64,000 nucleotides of DNA from Solirubrobacterales bacterium 67-14 (lineage in GTDB: Bacteria; Actinomycetota; Thermoleophilia; Solirubrobacterales; 70-9), in the NCBI GenBank assembly GCA_001897355.1, contig MKST01000011.1, positions 629,960-693,959 on the forward strand. Direction: 5' to 3'. A program made the translations under genes and the position numbers. Below the pieces are notes generated by a model, which worked only from the letters and a program-made list of their open reading frames with translations, was not told the origin of the DNA and did not search any database. Each line of letters starts with the position of its first letter. Position 1 is the first letter of the stretch. Positions 16,614 through 22,994 of the stretch are shown piece by piece.

Positions 16614-17431
16614 CAGGCGGTCGCCCCCCGGCCCAGGTAGGCCTCGATCACCTTGGGATCCTCGCGCACCGCTGCCGGGTCGCCCTCGGCGATCAGCTCG
16701 CCATGGTCGAGCACCGTCACCCGGTCGGAGATCCCCATCACGACCTTCATGTCGTGCTCGATCAGCAGGATGCTGAGCTTCCGCTCCTCCCGGATCCTGA
16801 GCACGAAGTCAGCCAGTTCACCGGATTCGCGCGGGTCCATCCCGGCGGTCGGCTCATCCAGCAGCAGGATCTCGGGGTCGGAAGCCAGGGCCCGGGCGAT
16901 CTCGACCCGGCGCTGGTCACCGTAGGAAAGCGCGGTCGAGGGGCGATCGAGCAGCTCTGGCTTCAGCCCGACGAAGCGCAGTTCCTCCGCCGCCCGCTCC
17001 CACACCTCGCGCTCCTCGTTTCGCACCCAGGGCGGCCGGAAGATCGACCCGAAGATCCCCGCTCGCATCCGTGAGTGACGGCCGATCATCACGTTCTGCC
17101 GCGCGGTCATGGTCGGGAAGAGGCGGATGTTCTGGAAGGTGCGGGCCACGCCGAGCGCGGTGATCTGGTCGGGCCGGGCCCGGGTGATGTCGCGCTGACC
17201 CCGCCTGATCCGGCCAGAGGTCGGCCGGTAGAGCCCGGTCAGCATGTTGAAGAAGGTCGTCTTGCCGGCCCCGTTCGGGCCGATGATCGCCGCGATCTCC
17301 CCGGCCCGGAGTTCGAGGTCGACGTCGCTTACCGCGGTCAGGCCACCGAACTTCTTGGTCAGCCCCTCGGCCCGGATCGGGACCTCCGGGGCGGGCTTCG
17401 GAGCAGCAGCTTTTTCCGGGCCGGCGCTCAT
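16613..17431 (-). CDS. livG: Branched-chain amino acid ABC transporter ATPase LivG
   Basis: 272 aa from ATG 17431. Walker [47 protein letters not shown] and the Walker [13 protein letters not shown] are diagnostic for LivG, as is the closing [10 protein letters not shown] and VIEAYLG. ATG overlaps the LivM stop by 4 nt. A longer open frame reaches 17914 but is out-of-frame sequence of LivM and is not used. Confidence 0.92.
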   Translation of the reverse strand: MSAGPEKAAAPKPAPEVPIRAEGLTKKFGGLTAVSDVDLELRAGEIAAIIGPNGAGKTTFFNMLTGLYRPTSGRIRRGQRDITRARPDQITALGVARTFQNIRLFPTMTARQNVMIGRHSRMRAGIFGSIFRPPWVRNEEREVWERAAEELRFVGLKPELLDRPSTALSYGDQRRVEIARALASDPEILLLDEPTAGMDPRESGELADFVLRIREERKLSILLIEHDMKVVMGISDRVTVLDHGELIAEGDPAAVREDPKVIEAYLGRGATA

Positions 17432-18648
17432 CCGGCCTCCCCCAGTTCGACGTCGGTGCCGGCCCCGGCCGTGTCGCCGGCCCCGATCCCGTGCATTTCC
17501 TGCTTGCGCGACCTTTCCGGGATCAGCCCCTCGGGCCGGAGGATCATCACGATCACCAGGATGAACCCGAAGATCGCGAAGCTGACCTGGGTCAGGTCGA
17601 AGTCGAGGCCGAGCTGCCCGGGCAGGCCGTTCAACACGTCGGGGATCAGCCAGCTGTTGACGTACGAGAGCAGGATCGCTCCGATCACCACCCCCCAGAC
17701 CGAGCCGAGGCCGCCGAGGATCACCATGGCCAGGATGAAGATCGAGAAGAGGAACTCGAACTGCGAGGCGTTGACGGTGTTGAGGAAGGAGCCGAGGAAG
17801 GCGCCCGACATGCCGCCCAGTGCGGCCCCGGTGCCGTAGGCCATCAACTTGGTCTTGACCGTCGGGATGCCCATGCTGATCGCCGCCACCTCGTCCTCCC
17901 GCAAGGCCAGCCAAGCCCGGCCCAGGCGCGAGTCGCGCAACCGCACGTTGACGAAGAGGACGAGCAGGACCAGGCCCAGCGCGACGAAGTACCAGGGCCT
18001 CGAGTTGAGCGAGGTGAACGGGTCCATGAACGGCAGGTCGATCTTGTCGACCGGTGAGATCCCTAGCTTGCCGCGAGTCAGGGTCGCCGAAGACCCGAGA
18101 TCCGGGATCAGCGGGAGCTTGCCGAGGGTCGCGTCCCAGATCGGCCCGATCTTGATCTGGTCGCCGTTGGCCGCGACCTGGCCGATGATCTCGCCGAAGG
18201 CGAGAGTGACGATCGCTATGTAGTCGCCCCGCAACCGCAGGGTCGGCAGGCCGATGATCACCCCGGCGATCGTCGTGAAGACGACCGCGGCGACCAGGAC
18301 GAGCAGGAAGTTGATGTGAATGCCGGGCAGGTTCGAGGCCGCCCCGGTGACCAGGATGTGGATGCCGTCGCCACCGTTCGATTCCGAGTAGAAGGTCGAT
18401 CCCAGCCAGCCCATGGTGAAGGCGCCGATCGCGAAGAAGGCCACATACCCGAGGTCGAGCAGCCCGGCGAACCCGACGATCACGTTGAGCCCGAGCGCCA
18501 TCACCACGTAGGCCAGGGCGAGCACGGCGTCGTCCATGAACGGCGAACCGCTGTCGAAGAAAAAGGGCAGGAGGACCGCGAAGAGGATCGCCGCGGCGAC
18601 CAGGAACCGCTGGTCGATCCGCCTGGCCCTTTCCAGCACCGAGCTCAT
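17428..18648 (-). CDS. livM: Branched-chain amino acid ABC transporter permease LivM
   Basis: 406 aa from ATG 18648, coupled to the LivH stop by an ATGA overlap. About nine to ten membrane segments, with the family motifs [26 protein letters not shown] near the N-terminus, [17 protein letters not shown] in the middle and the ATPase-contact loop [19 protein letters not shown] followed by [17 protein letters not shown]. The periplasmic loop between residues about 150 and 210 is longer than in E. coli LivM. The C-terminus ends in a hydrophilic tail. Confidence 0.92.
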   Translation of the reverse strand: MSSVLERARRIDQRFLVAAAILFAVLLPFFFDSGSPFMDDAVLALAYVVMALGLNVIVGFAGLLDLGYVAFFAIGAFTMGWLGSTFYSESNGGDGIHILVTGAASNLPGIHINFLLVLVAAVVFTTIAGVIIGLPTLRLRGDYIAIVTLAFGEIIGQVAANGDQIKIGPIWDATLGKLPLIPDLGSSATLTRGKLGISPVDKIDLPFMDPFTSLNSRPWYFVALGLVLLVLFVNVRLRDSRLGRAWLALREDEVAAISMGIPTVKTKLMAYGTGAALGGMSGAFLGSFLNTVNASQFEFLFSIFILAMVILGGLGSVWGVVIGAILLSYVNSWLIPDVLNGLPGQLGLDFDLTQVSFAIFGFILVIVMILRPEGLIPERSRKQEMHGIGAGDTAGAGTDVELGEAG

Positions 18649-19622
18649 CCGGCCTGTCTCGTTTCCTCGCCGAGCAGCCCCCGCGGCCGCACGAGCATGA
18701 CCAGGACGAGGAAGGCGAAGACGATCACCGGCGTCCATTCGGGCCCGATCCGGTTGTCGGAGATCTGCTGGATGCAGCCGATGATCAGGCCACCGACCAC
18801 CGCCCCGCGCAGGTTGCCGATGCCTCCCATCACCGCCGCGGTGAAGGCGATCAGCCCGGCCTCGAAACCCTGGTGAAACCAGATCGTGGTCTGGTAGAGC
18901 GCGTAGATCAGGCCGGCCGCACCGGCCATGACACCGCCGATCAGGAAGGTGGCGGAGATCGTCTTGTCGACGTCGATGCCCATCAGCCGGGCAGCGTCGG
19001 GATCCTGGGCGGTGGCGCGCATCGCCTTGCCCATGCGGGCCCGGTCGATGAAGAGCGTCAGTCCGAGGACCAGCGGGATGGTGGTCAGGATCGAGAGTGC
19101 GTCCCCGTTGGTGATGTCGATGCCGCCGACCTCGAAAAGCAGGTTCTGGGAGCCGATCAGATCGGGAACGCTGACCTGTGAGCCACCGAGCCAGAGCACC
19201 CCGACGTTCTGCAGGATGAAGGAAAACCCGACCGCGGTGATCAACGGCGCCAGCTTCGGCGCGTCCCGGAGCGGCCGGTAGCCCACCTTCTCGATCATCC
19301 CGTTCAGGGCACCGCTGGCGATCGCGCTGATCAGCAGGGTGAGGGCCAGGCCGAGGATCAGCAGCGGGATCGCGGTCGTCAGGTCGAGCCCGAGCCAGCC
19401 GAAGGCGGCGAAGGCGATGAAGGAACCGATCATGAAGACCTCGCCGTGGGCGAAGTTGATCAGTTCGACGATGCCGTAGACCATCGTGTATCCGAGGGCT
19501 ACCAGGGCCCAGATGGCCCCGTTGGAGATGCCGTCCTTGAGGTTGTTGCCGATCCGGACGAGGCTGCCGTCAGCGCTCAGGTCATGGATCGCGAAGGCCA
19601 CCGGCATGGCGGCCAGGAGCAC
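18645..19622 (-). CDS. livH: Branched-chain amino acid ABC transporter permease LivH
   Basis: 325 aa from GTG 19622. Motifs NGAIWALVALGYTMVYGIVELINFAHGEVFMIG, AVGFSFILQNVG, and the EAA-like loop GKAMRATAQDPDAARLMGID are typical of LivH. No ribosome site precedes the GTG, and the frame stays open upstream (with CTG codons) through the intergenic hairpin as far as the livK end, so the true start may be further 5'. It forms the channel heterodimer with LivM. Confidence 0.9.
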   Translation of the reverse strand: MLLAAMPVAFAIHDLSADGSLVRIGNNLKDGISNGAIWALVALGYTMVYGIVELINFAHGEVFMIGSFIAFAAFGWLGLDLTTAIPLLILGLALTLLISAIASGALNGMIEKVGYRPLRDAPKLAPLITAVGFSFILQNVGVLWLGGSQVSVPDLIGSQNLLFEVGGIDITNGDALSILTTIPLVLGLTLFIDRARMGKAMRATAQDPDAARLMGIDVDKTISATFLIGGVMAGAAGLIYALYQTTIWFHQGFEAGLIAFTAAVMGGIGNLRGAVVGGLIIGCIQQISDNRIGPEWTPVIVFAFLVLVMLVRPRGLLGEETRQAG

Positions 19623-19647
19623 GATCAGGGCGATCGTGCCGACCCGC

Positions 19648-19680
19648 GAGCCTGCGAGCGGGAACTTCGCTCGCAGGCTC
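19648..19680 (-). promoter_or_regulatory. Intercistronic hairpin between livK and livH
   Basis: Perfect 13-bp arms GAGCCTGCGAGCG (19648-19660) and CGCTCGCAGGCTC (19668-19680) with a 7-nt loop, 37 nt after the livK stop. No T tract follows. Such a stem can protect the upstream binding-protein mRNA or attenuate read-through, giving more LivK than membrane subunits; this is family-level knowledge applied by position. Confidence 0.65.
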
Positions 19681-19717
19681 GCCAGCCGTGCTTCTGCGCT
19701 TTCAGGAAGCAGCGGAC

Positions 19718-20992
19718 TCAGGTGCTCGGCTTGGCCGAGATCTTCTCGTCGAAGGTGAGGTCGCCGTTCTTGATGTCGAAGACGCCGTAATCGGTCAGGG
19801 TGGTGTCTCCGTTCTCATCGATCGAGTACTTGCCGAGGATCGAGTTGCGGTCCTTGGTGTCGAACATCGCCTTCACCACGTCGGCCCGGTTGGTCGGGTC
19901 CTCGGCCCGGTCGAGCACGTCGAGGATCAGCTTGCCGGCCTCGTATCCGTAGATGGCGAACGGGCCGATCTTGTTCTCGTCCTCGCCGAACTTGGCAGCG
20001 TAATCCTTGAAGAACTTGGCGCCTTCCTTGCCGTATGCCTCCTGCGACAGGGTCGGGACCGTCACCTTGGTGCGGGACGCGACATCGGCCGGCAGGCCGC
20101 CGGCGAAGTCGGAATCCCCGACGCCGTCCGGGCCGTAGAGCTTCGCGTCAGGCATCGCGGCGCCCATGTCCTTGTAGAGCTGGACCGCGTTCGAGGCGGT
20201 GATCCCGCCGAAGACGAAGCAGTCGACGCCCTGGCTCGCGAAGTCCTTCGCGGTGGACCGGAAGTTAGCCGCCTGGGTGTCGATCGCGCCACCGTCGGCG
20301 AACTCGTAGTCGAACTTCGAGCCGGCGTCGATCACGTTCGCGGCCAGACCCTTGCCGTAGACCTCGTTGTCGTTGAGGACACCGACCTTGGTGCAGCCGT
20401 CCTCGTCCATGAGGCCGGCCAGCGCCGCACCCTGGACCGTGTCCTTGGGGACGATGCGGGCGTAGTTACGCTCGCCGGTCGGGTAGTAGATGTCCGGCTC
20501 GCCGATCCCGGTGTCGGCACCCGGTGCGTCCGAGGTTAGGCCGACCGCGGTGTTGCCGGGCGAGAGCATCGCCAGGCCCGCCTCGTTGAGGATCGGGATC
20601 GAGATCGCCGCCGCACCCGAGTTGTAGGTGCCGATGTAGGCGACCGCCGAATCGTCCTGAACGGCCTTCTTCGCGTTGGCCGATTCAGCCTCGGGGGTCC
20701 ACTCGCCCGCCTGTGCGGTCGAGTCATCCAGGGGGACGAAGTTGATGTCCACCCCACCGGCCTTGTTGCCGGCCTGTTCGAGGGCCAGCTGGACGCCGTT
20801 CTGCAGCGAGATGCCGGTCGGGCGGGAAGCGCCCTGCAGGGGGAAGCTCGAGTAGATCGAAACCTCGTTGGCGCCAGTGCCGGAGCCCGACCCTCCGCCA
20901 TCGTCGTCGGAGCCACCACAGGCGGCCAATCCGAAAGACAGGGCAACAACGGCAACACCGGCGGCCAGCAAGCCGCTTCTTCTCTGGGACAA
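19718..20992 (-). CDS. livK: Branched-chain amino acid ABC transporter substrate-binding lipoprotein
   Basis: 424 aa from TTG 20992, with GGAG about 8 nt upstream. Lipoprotein signal with Cys25 (FGLAACGG) followed by a Gly/Ser/Asp linker. The periplasmic-binding fold type I motifs are present: SIYSSFPLQGASRPTG, VAYIGTYNSGAAAISIPILNEAGLAMLSPGNT, and the KVGVLNDNEVYGKGLA strand. It captures the amino acid (or a related amide) outside the membrane and delivers it to LivHM. First gene of the operon; a palindrome at 21083-21100 lies about 90 nt upstream of the start. Confidence 0.9.
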   Translation of the reverse strand: MSQRRSGLLAAGVAVVALSFGLAACGGSDDDGGGSGSGTGANEVSIYSSFPLQGASRPTGISLQNGVQLALEQAGNKAGGVDINFVPLDDSTAQAGEWTPEAESANAKKAVQDDSAVAYIGTYNSGAAAISIPILNEAGLAMLSPGNTAVGLTSDAPGADTGIGEPDIYYPTGERNYARIVPKDTVQGAALAGLMDEDGCTKVGVLNDNEVYGKGLAANVIDAGSKFDYEFADGGAIDTQAANFRSTAKDFASQGVDCFVFGGITASNAVQLYKDMGAAMPDAKLYGPDGVGDSDFAGGLPADVASRTKVTVPTLSQEAYGKEGAKFFKDYAAKFGEDENKIGPFAIYGYEAGKLILDVLDRAEDPTNRADVVKAMFDTKDRNSILGKYSIDENGDTTLTDYGVFDIKNGDLTFDEKISAKPST

Positions 20993-21082
20993 GACAGCTC
21001 CTTCGGTCGTTTTTCTCCCCGCCCTACACGGCCCGAGCGGCCGTGGACGGGACAGTAGCGCAGCGGGGACCGTAGCAGGGAG

Positions 21083-21100
21083 ACATGACGCGTGTCATGT
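21083..21100. promoter_or_regulatory. Palindrome upstream of livK
   Basis: Seven-bp arms ACATGAC/GTCATGT around GCGT, 91 nt upstream of the livK start and about 80 nt upstream of the mIHF -35. The size and symmetry fit a dimeric regulator site controlling the liv operon. No regulator gene for it is adjacent. Confidence 0.45.
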
Positions 21101-21176
21101 TCTGGGCGTCTTCGTTAGCGCCCGAGTGGCCCAAAAGAAAAAACCTGCTCTTAGCGAAAGTTCGGCTGTTTGGCTA

Positions 21177-21205
21177 TTGCCCGTTCGAGCCAACTTGTCT
21201 ATGTT
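21177..21205 (+). promoter_or_regulatory. Candidate mihF promoter
   Basis: TTGCCC (21177-21182), a 17-bp spacer and TATGTT (21200-21205) give a plausible sigma-70-type promoter whose transcript would begin near 21212, leaving a leader of about 128 nt before the GTG at 21340. The 20993-21339 interval is otherwise gene-free. Confidence 0.5.
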
Positions 21206-21211
21206 GCCTTT

Positions 21212-21339
21212 ATCGCCTGAGCCGGACGGAAACACCGGCGCCAGGCGGGGGAGAAGAGCCTCCCGGGAAAGAGGATCCCGGGCCAGCTGCCCCACCCCAT
21301 CCAGTCAAAACGAACCATCCCCCGAAGGGAGGACCGCCC
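21212..21339 (+). promoter_or_regulatory. Structured 5' leader of mihF with anti-SD segment
   Basis: From the predicted transcript start the RNA can fold CGCCTG (21214-21219) with CAGGCG (21242-21247), enclosing GCCGG (21221-21225) with CCGGC (21235-21239). A second hairpin uses CCCGGG (21262-21267) and CCCGGG (21277-21282). The segment CCTCCC (21259-21264) is exactly complementary to the ribosome site GGGAGG (21327-21332), so the second hairpin and an RBS-masking helix are mutually exclusive. This is the layout of a translational switch. It does not match any riboswitch consensus I know. Confidence 0.45.
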
Positions 21340-21678
21340 GTGGAAGTTGCCGCCACCGCCGATTCGCACTCGATCACCAGCAGGCCGATGCCCCAGCACC
21401 TGCAGGCCCTCGAACGTGCGAACCGGGTTCGTCTCGCCCGCGCCGCCCTCAAGCGGTCGATCGCCAGCGGCGAGGTTTCGGTCACCAAGGTGATCACCGA
21501 ATGTCCCTGGCAGACCGAGACGATGACCCTCTCGGAACTGCTCCGCGCCCAGTCCCGCTGGGGCCGGACCCGGACCCGCAAACTCCTGTCCTCGGTCGGC
21601 CTGAGCGAGAACAAACGACTTGAAACCCTGACCGAGCGCCAACGAATGCTCCTGGTCAGTCACCTGCGCCCTCATTGA
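21340..21678 (+). CDS. mihF: Actinobacterial integration host factor mIHF
   Basis: 112 aa from GTG 21340 with GGGAGG 7 nt upstream; a longer open frame from 21085 encodes leader sequence that is Pro/Gly-rich and unrelated to the family. The helical block LERANRVRLARAALKRSIASGEVSVTKVI and the helix-two-turns-helix-like GRTRTRKLLSSVGLSENKRLETLTERQRMLL are the mIHF/sIHF core that binds DNA and compacts the nucleoid. In many actinobacteria this gene precedes gmk; here a pair of repeat elements and a convergent membrane protein gene follow instead. Confidence 0.88.
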   Translation: MEVAATADSHSITSRPMPQHLQALERANRVRLARAALKRSIASGEVSVTKVITECPWQTETMTLSELLRAQSRWGRTRTRKLLSSVGLSENKRLETLTERQRMLLVSHLRPH

Positions 21679-21681
21679 GGC

Positions 21682-21780
21682 GAGGTGGCACGGATGGAGC
21701 CGGCCCAACCATCCTTGAATCTCGTGGGCCGGCGGGTTTCTGTTGTCGCCCGGCGTAGACCGGGCGACATGCAGTTAAGC
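21682..21780 (-). repeat. Two-hairpin repeat element, copy B
   Basis: Read on the minus strand: GCTTAACTGCA, hairpin one with 10-bp arms TGTCGCCCGG/CCGGGCGACA and loop TCTACG, then AAACCCG, then hairpin two GCCGGCCCA/TGGGCCGGC with a 17-nt loop, then CTCC. On the plus strand it begins 3 nt after the mIHF stop. It forms a tandem pair with the unit at 21800, 118 nt away. Confidence 0.75.
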
Positions 21781-21799
21781 CCTGGGAGGGGCTCTGTCC

Positions 21800-21899
21800 G
21801 AGGCGGCACGGGCGGAGCCGGCCCATCCATTCTTGAATCTCGTGGGCCGGCGGGTTTCCGTTGCGTCCCGGCGTAGACCGGGACGCTTCTTATTTAAGC
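21800..21899 (-). repeat. Two-hairpin repeat element, copy C
   Basis: Tandem partner of the unit at 21682, about 80% identical. On the minus strand it starts GCTTAAATAA, which contains the last codons and TAA stop of the membrane protein gene. Hairpin one is GCGTCCCGG/CCGGGACGC: three base pairs differ from copy B on both sides so that pairing is kept, while the loop TCTACG is unchanged. The linker AAACCCG, hairpin two (GCCGGCCCA/TGGGCCGGC, loop containing CGAGATTCAAG) and CTCC are shared. Confidence 0.75.
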
Positions 21900-22393
21900 T
21901 TGTAGGTGAGTCCGCCGGAGGCTCGCTTGAACTTTTCCCTCAGCTGCCAGAAGGCGAGGGCGGCGAGGGCGACTCCGATCACCATGCATTGCCAGAGCAC
22001 GAGCTTCGCCACGAAGAAGGTGAGGCCGAGGGCGATCACGTAGACCATCCCGGCCATCAGGGTGGTGTGCGAGCGGTAACCGGCGAAGTGTTCGCGGATC
22101 GCGAGTTCCAGGCCGCCGAGTGAACCCAGCCCGAGGCCGATCACGAGCTGGACCGCGTTCTTGTTGATCGCCCCGAGGACGATCAGGACCAGGCTGGCCA
22201 GGACGGAGATCTGAACCAAGGGGAAGTTCCCCCAGGGCGCCGGCGGACGTTCATCGGCTGCCTTCGCTCTGCCCTTCGAGGCGACCGGACGGCCGGACGG
22301 CTCGGCGTCAGATGTCTGCTCAGCCGCCGGCGCCTGCGGGGCCGGTCGTCTGGCCTTGCGGCGCTTCCTGCTTCGCTTCTTCTGACTCGCCAT
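21890..22393 (-). CDS. Four-helix membrane protein with basic N-terminal tail
   Basis: 167 aa. Residues 1-55 are basic and Ala/Pro-rich (ASQKKRSRKRRKARR), followed by four hydrophobic segments and a short basic tail (LREKFKRASGG). Its start lies inside the redoxin gene, overlapping its last 74 nt, which implies tight translational coupling at the end of the YrbE operon. No known domain is recognised. The stop codon falls within repeat element copy C. Confidence 0.7.
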   Translation of the reverse strand: MASQKKRSRKRRKARRPAPQAPAAEQTSDAEPSGRPVASKGRAKAADERPPAPWGNFPLVQISVLASLVLIVLGAINKNAVQLVIGLGLGSLGGLELAIREHFAGYRSHTTLMAGMVYVIALGLTFFVAKLVLWQCMVIGVALAALAFWQLREKFKRASGGLTYKLK

Positions 22394-22994
22394 CGATCAG
22401 GGAGCGTACCTGTGCCCCCAGCTTCTCGGTGTCCGTGCTGCCGATCTCAGCCGACTCGAGCACCCCACCCGGGCGGATGAAAAGGAAGGTGGGGCAGCCG
22501 CCGACCCGGTACTCGTTCGAAACGGCCCCGTCGCGGTCATAGCCGACCGGCACCTTCCAGCCGTGCTCCCGGATCAGGTCACGCACCCGGTCGCGGTCGT
22601 CGCGCACGTTGATCGAGACGAATCCGGCCCGCCGGCGGTATTGACGGGCGACCTGGTCGAATACGTCCTGCTGGTCGATGCAGCTCGACGCTCCTTTGGT
22701 GAACCAGAACGACATGACCAGCGGACGCCGGAAGTAGTCGCAGATCCTCAGCACGTCGTCACCTTCGACCGAGCAAGCCTGGTCGGGGTCGACGTTGGCG
22801 TCCCCGTCGAGGCCGGACAGGGCGAGCGGGACCGCGAACGGGGCGACCTTCTCGCCCAGCCCGACATCCCCGATCCCGACCGTCCCCGACTCCGAGGTCC
22901 GCAGCATGTTGACGAAGGCGATCAGGATCACCACGGCCATCGCGACCCCCACCACCAGCATGTAGTTGAAGGGCTTCTTCGCGCGGTCCTTCAC
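22320..22994 (-). CDS. Membrane-anchored redoxin/thioredoxin-fold protein lacking CxxC
   Basis: 224 aa. An N-terminal uncleaved helix (about 10-30) anchors an extracellular thioredoxin-like domain: LVMSFWFTKGASSCIDQQDVFDQ sits where TlpA/AhpC-type proteins have WxxxCxxC, with only the second Cys kept, and GGCPTFLFI provides the cis-Pro loop with an extra Cys before it. A resolving pair between these two Cys is conceivable. The C-terminus is Glu/Gln/Pro-rich. GTG start overlaps the MMPL stop by 4 nt. Its role in the YrbE/MMPL operon is unknown; folding or reduction of an exported partner is an inference. Confidence 0.7.
   Translation of the reverse strand: MKDRAKKPFNYMLVVGVAMAVVILIAFVNMLRTSESGTVGIGDVGLGEKVAPFAVPLALSGLDGDANVDPDQACSVEGDDVLRICDYFRRPLVMSFWFTKGASSCIDQQDVFDQVARQYRRRAGFVSINVRDDRDRVRDLIREHGWKVPVGYDRDGAVSNEYRVGGCPTFLFIRPGGVLESAEIGSTDTEKLGAQVRSLIDGESEEAKQEAPQGQTTGPAGAGG

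Noticed and set aside
16613-17914. Longer LivG starting at 17914
   Set aside because: The extra 161 residues are out-of-frame LivM sequence; ATG 17431 overlaps the LivM stop as in the other liv genes.
21212-21339. c-di-AMP (ydaO-type) or guanidine riboswitch in the mihF leader
   Set aside because: GC-rich stems are present but the diagnostic conserved loops of those classes are not; kept only as an unclassified structured leader.
21085-21339. 85-residue N-terminal extension of mIHF in the same frame
   Set aside because: Pro/Gly-rich translated leader, promoter and ribosome site lie inside it, and the family length is about 105-115 aa.
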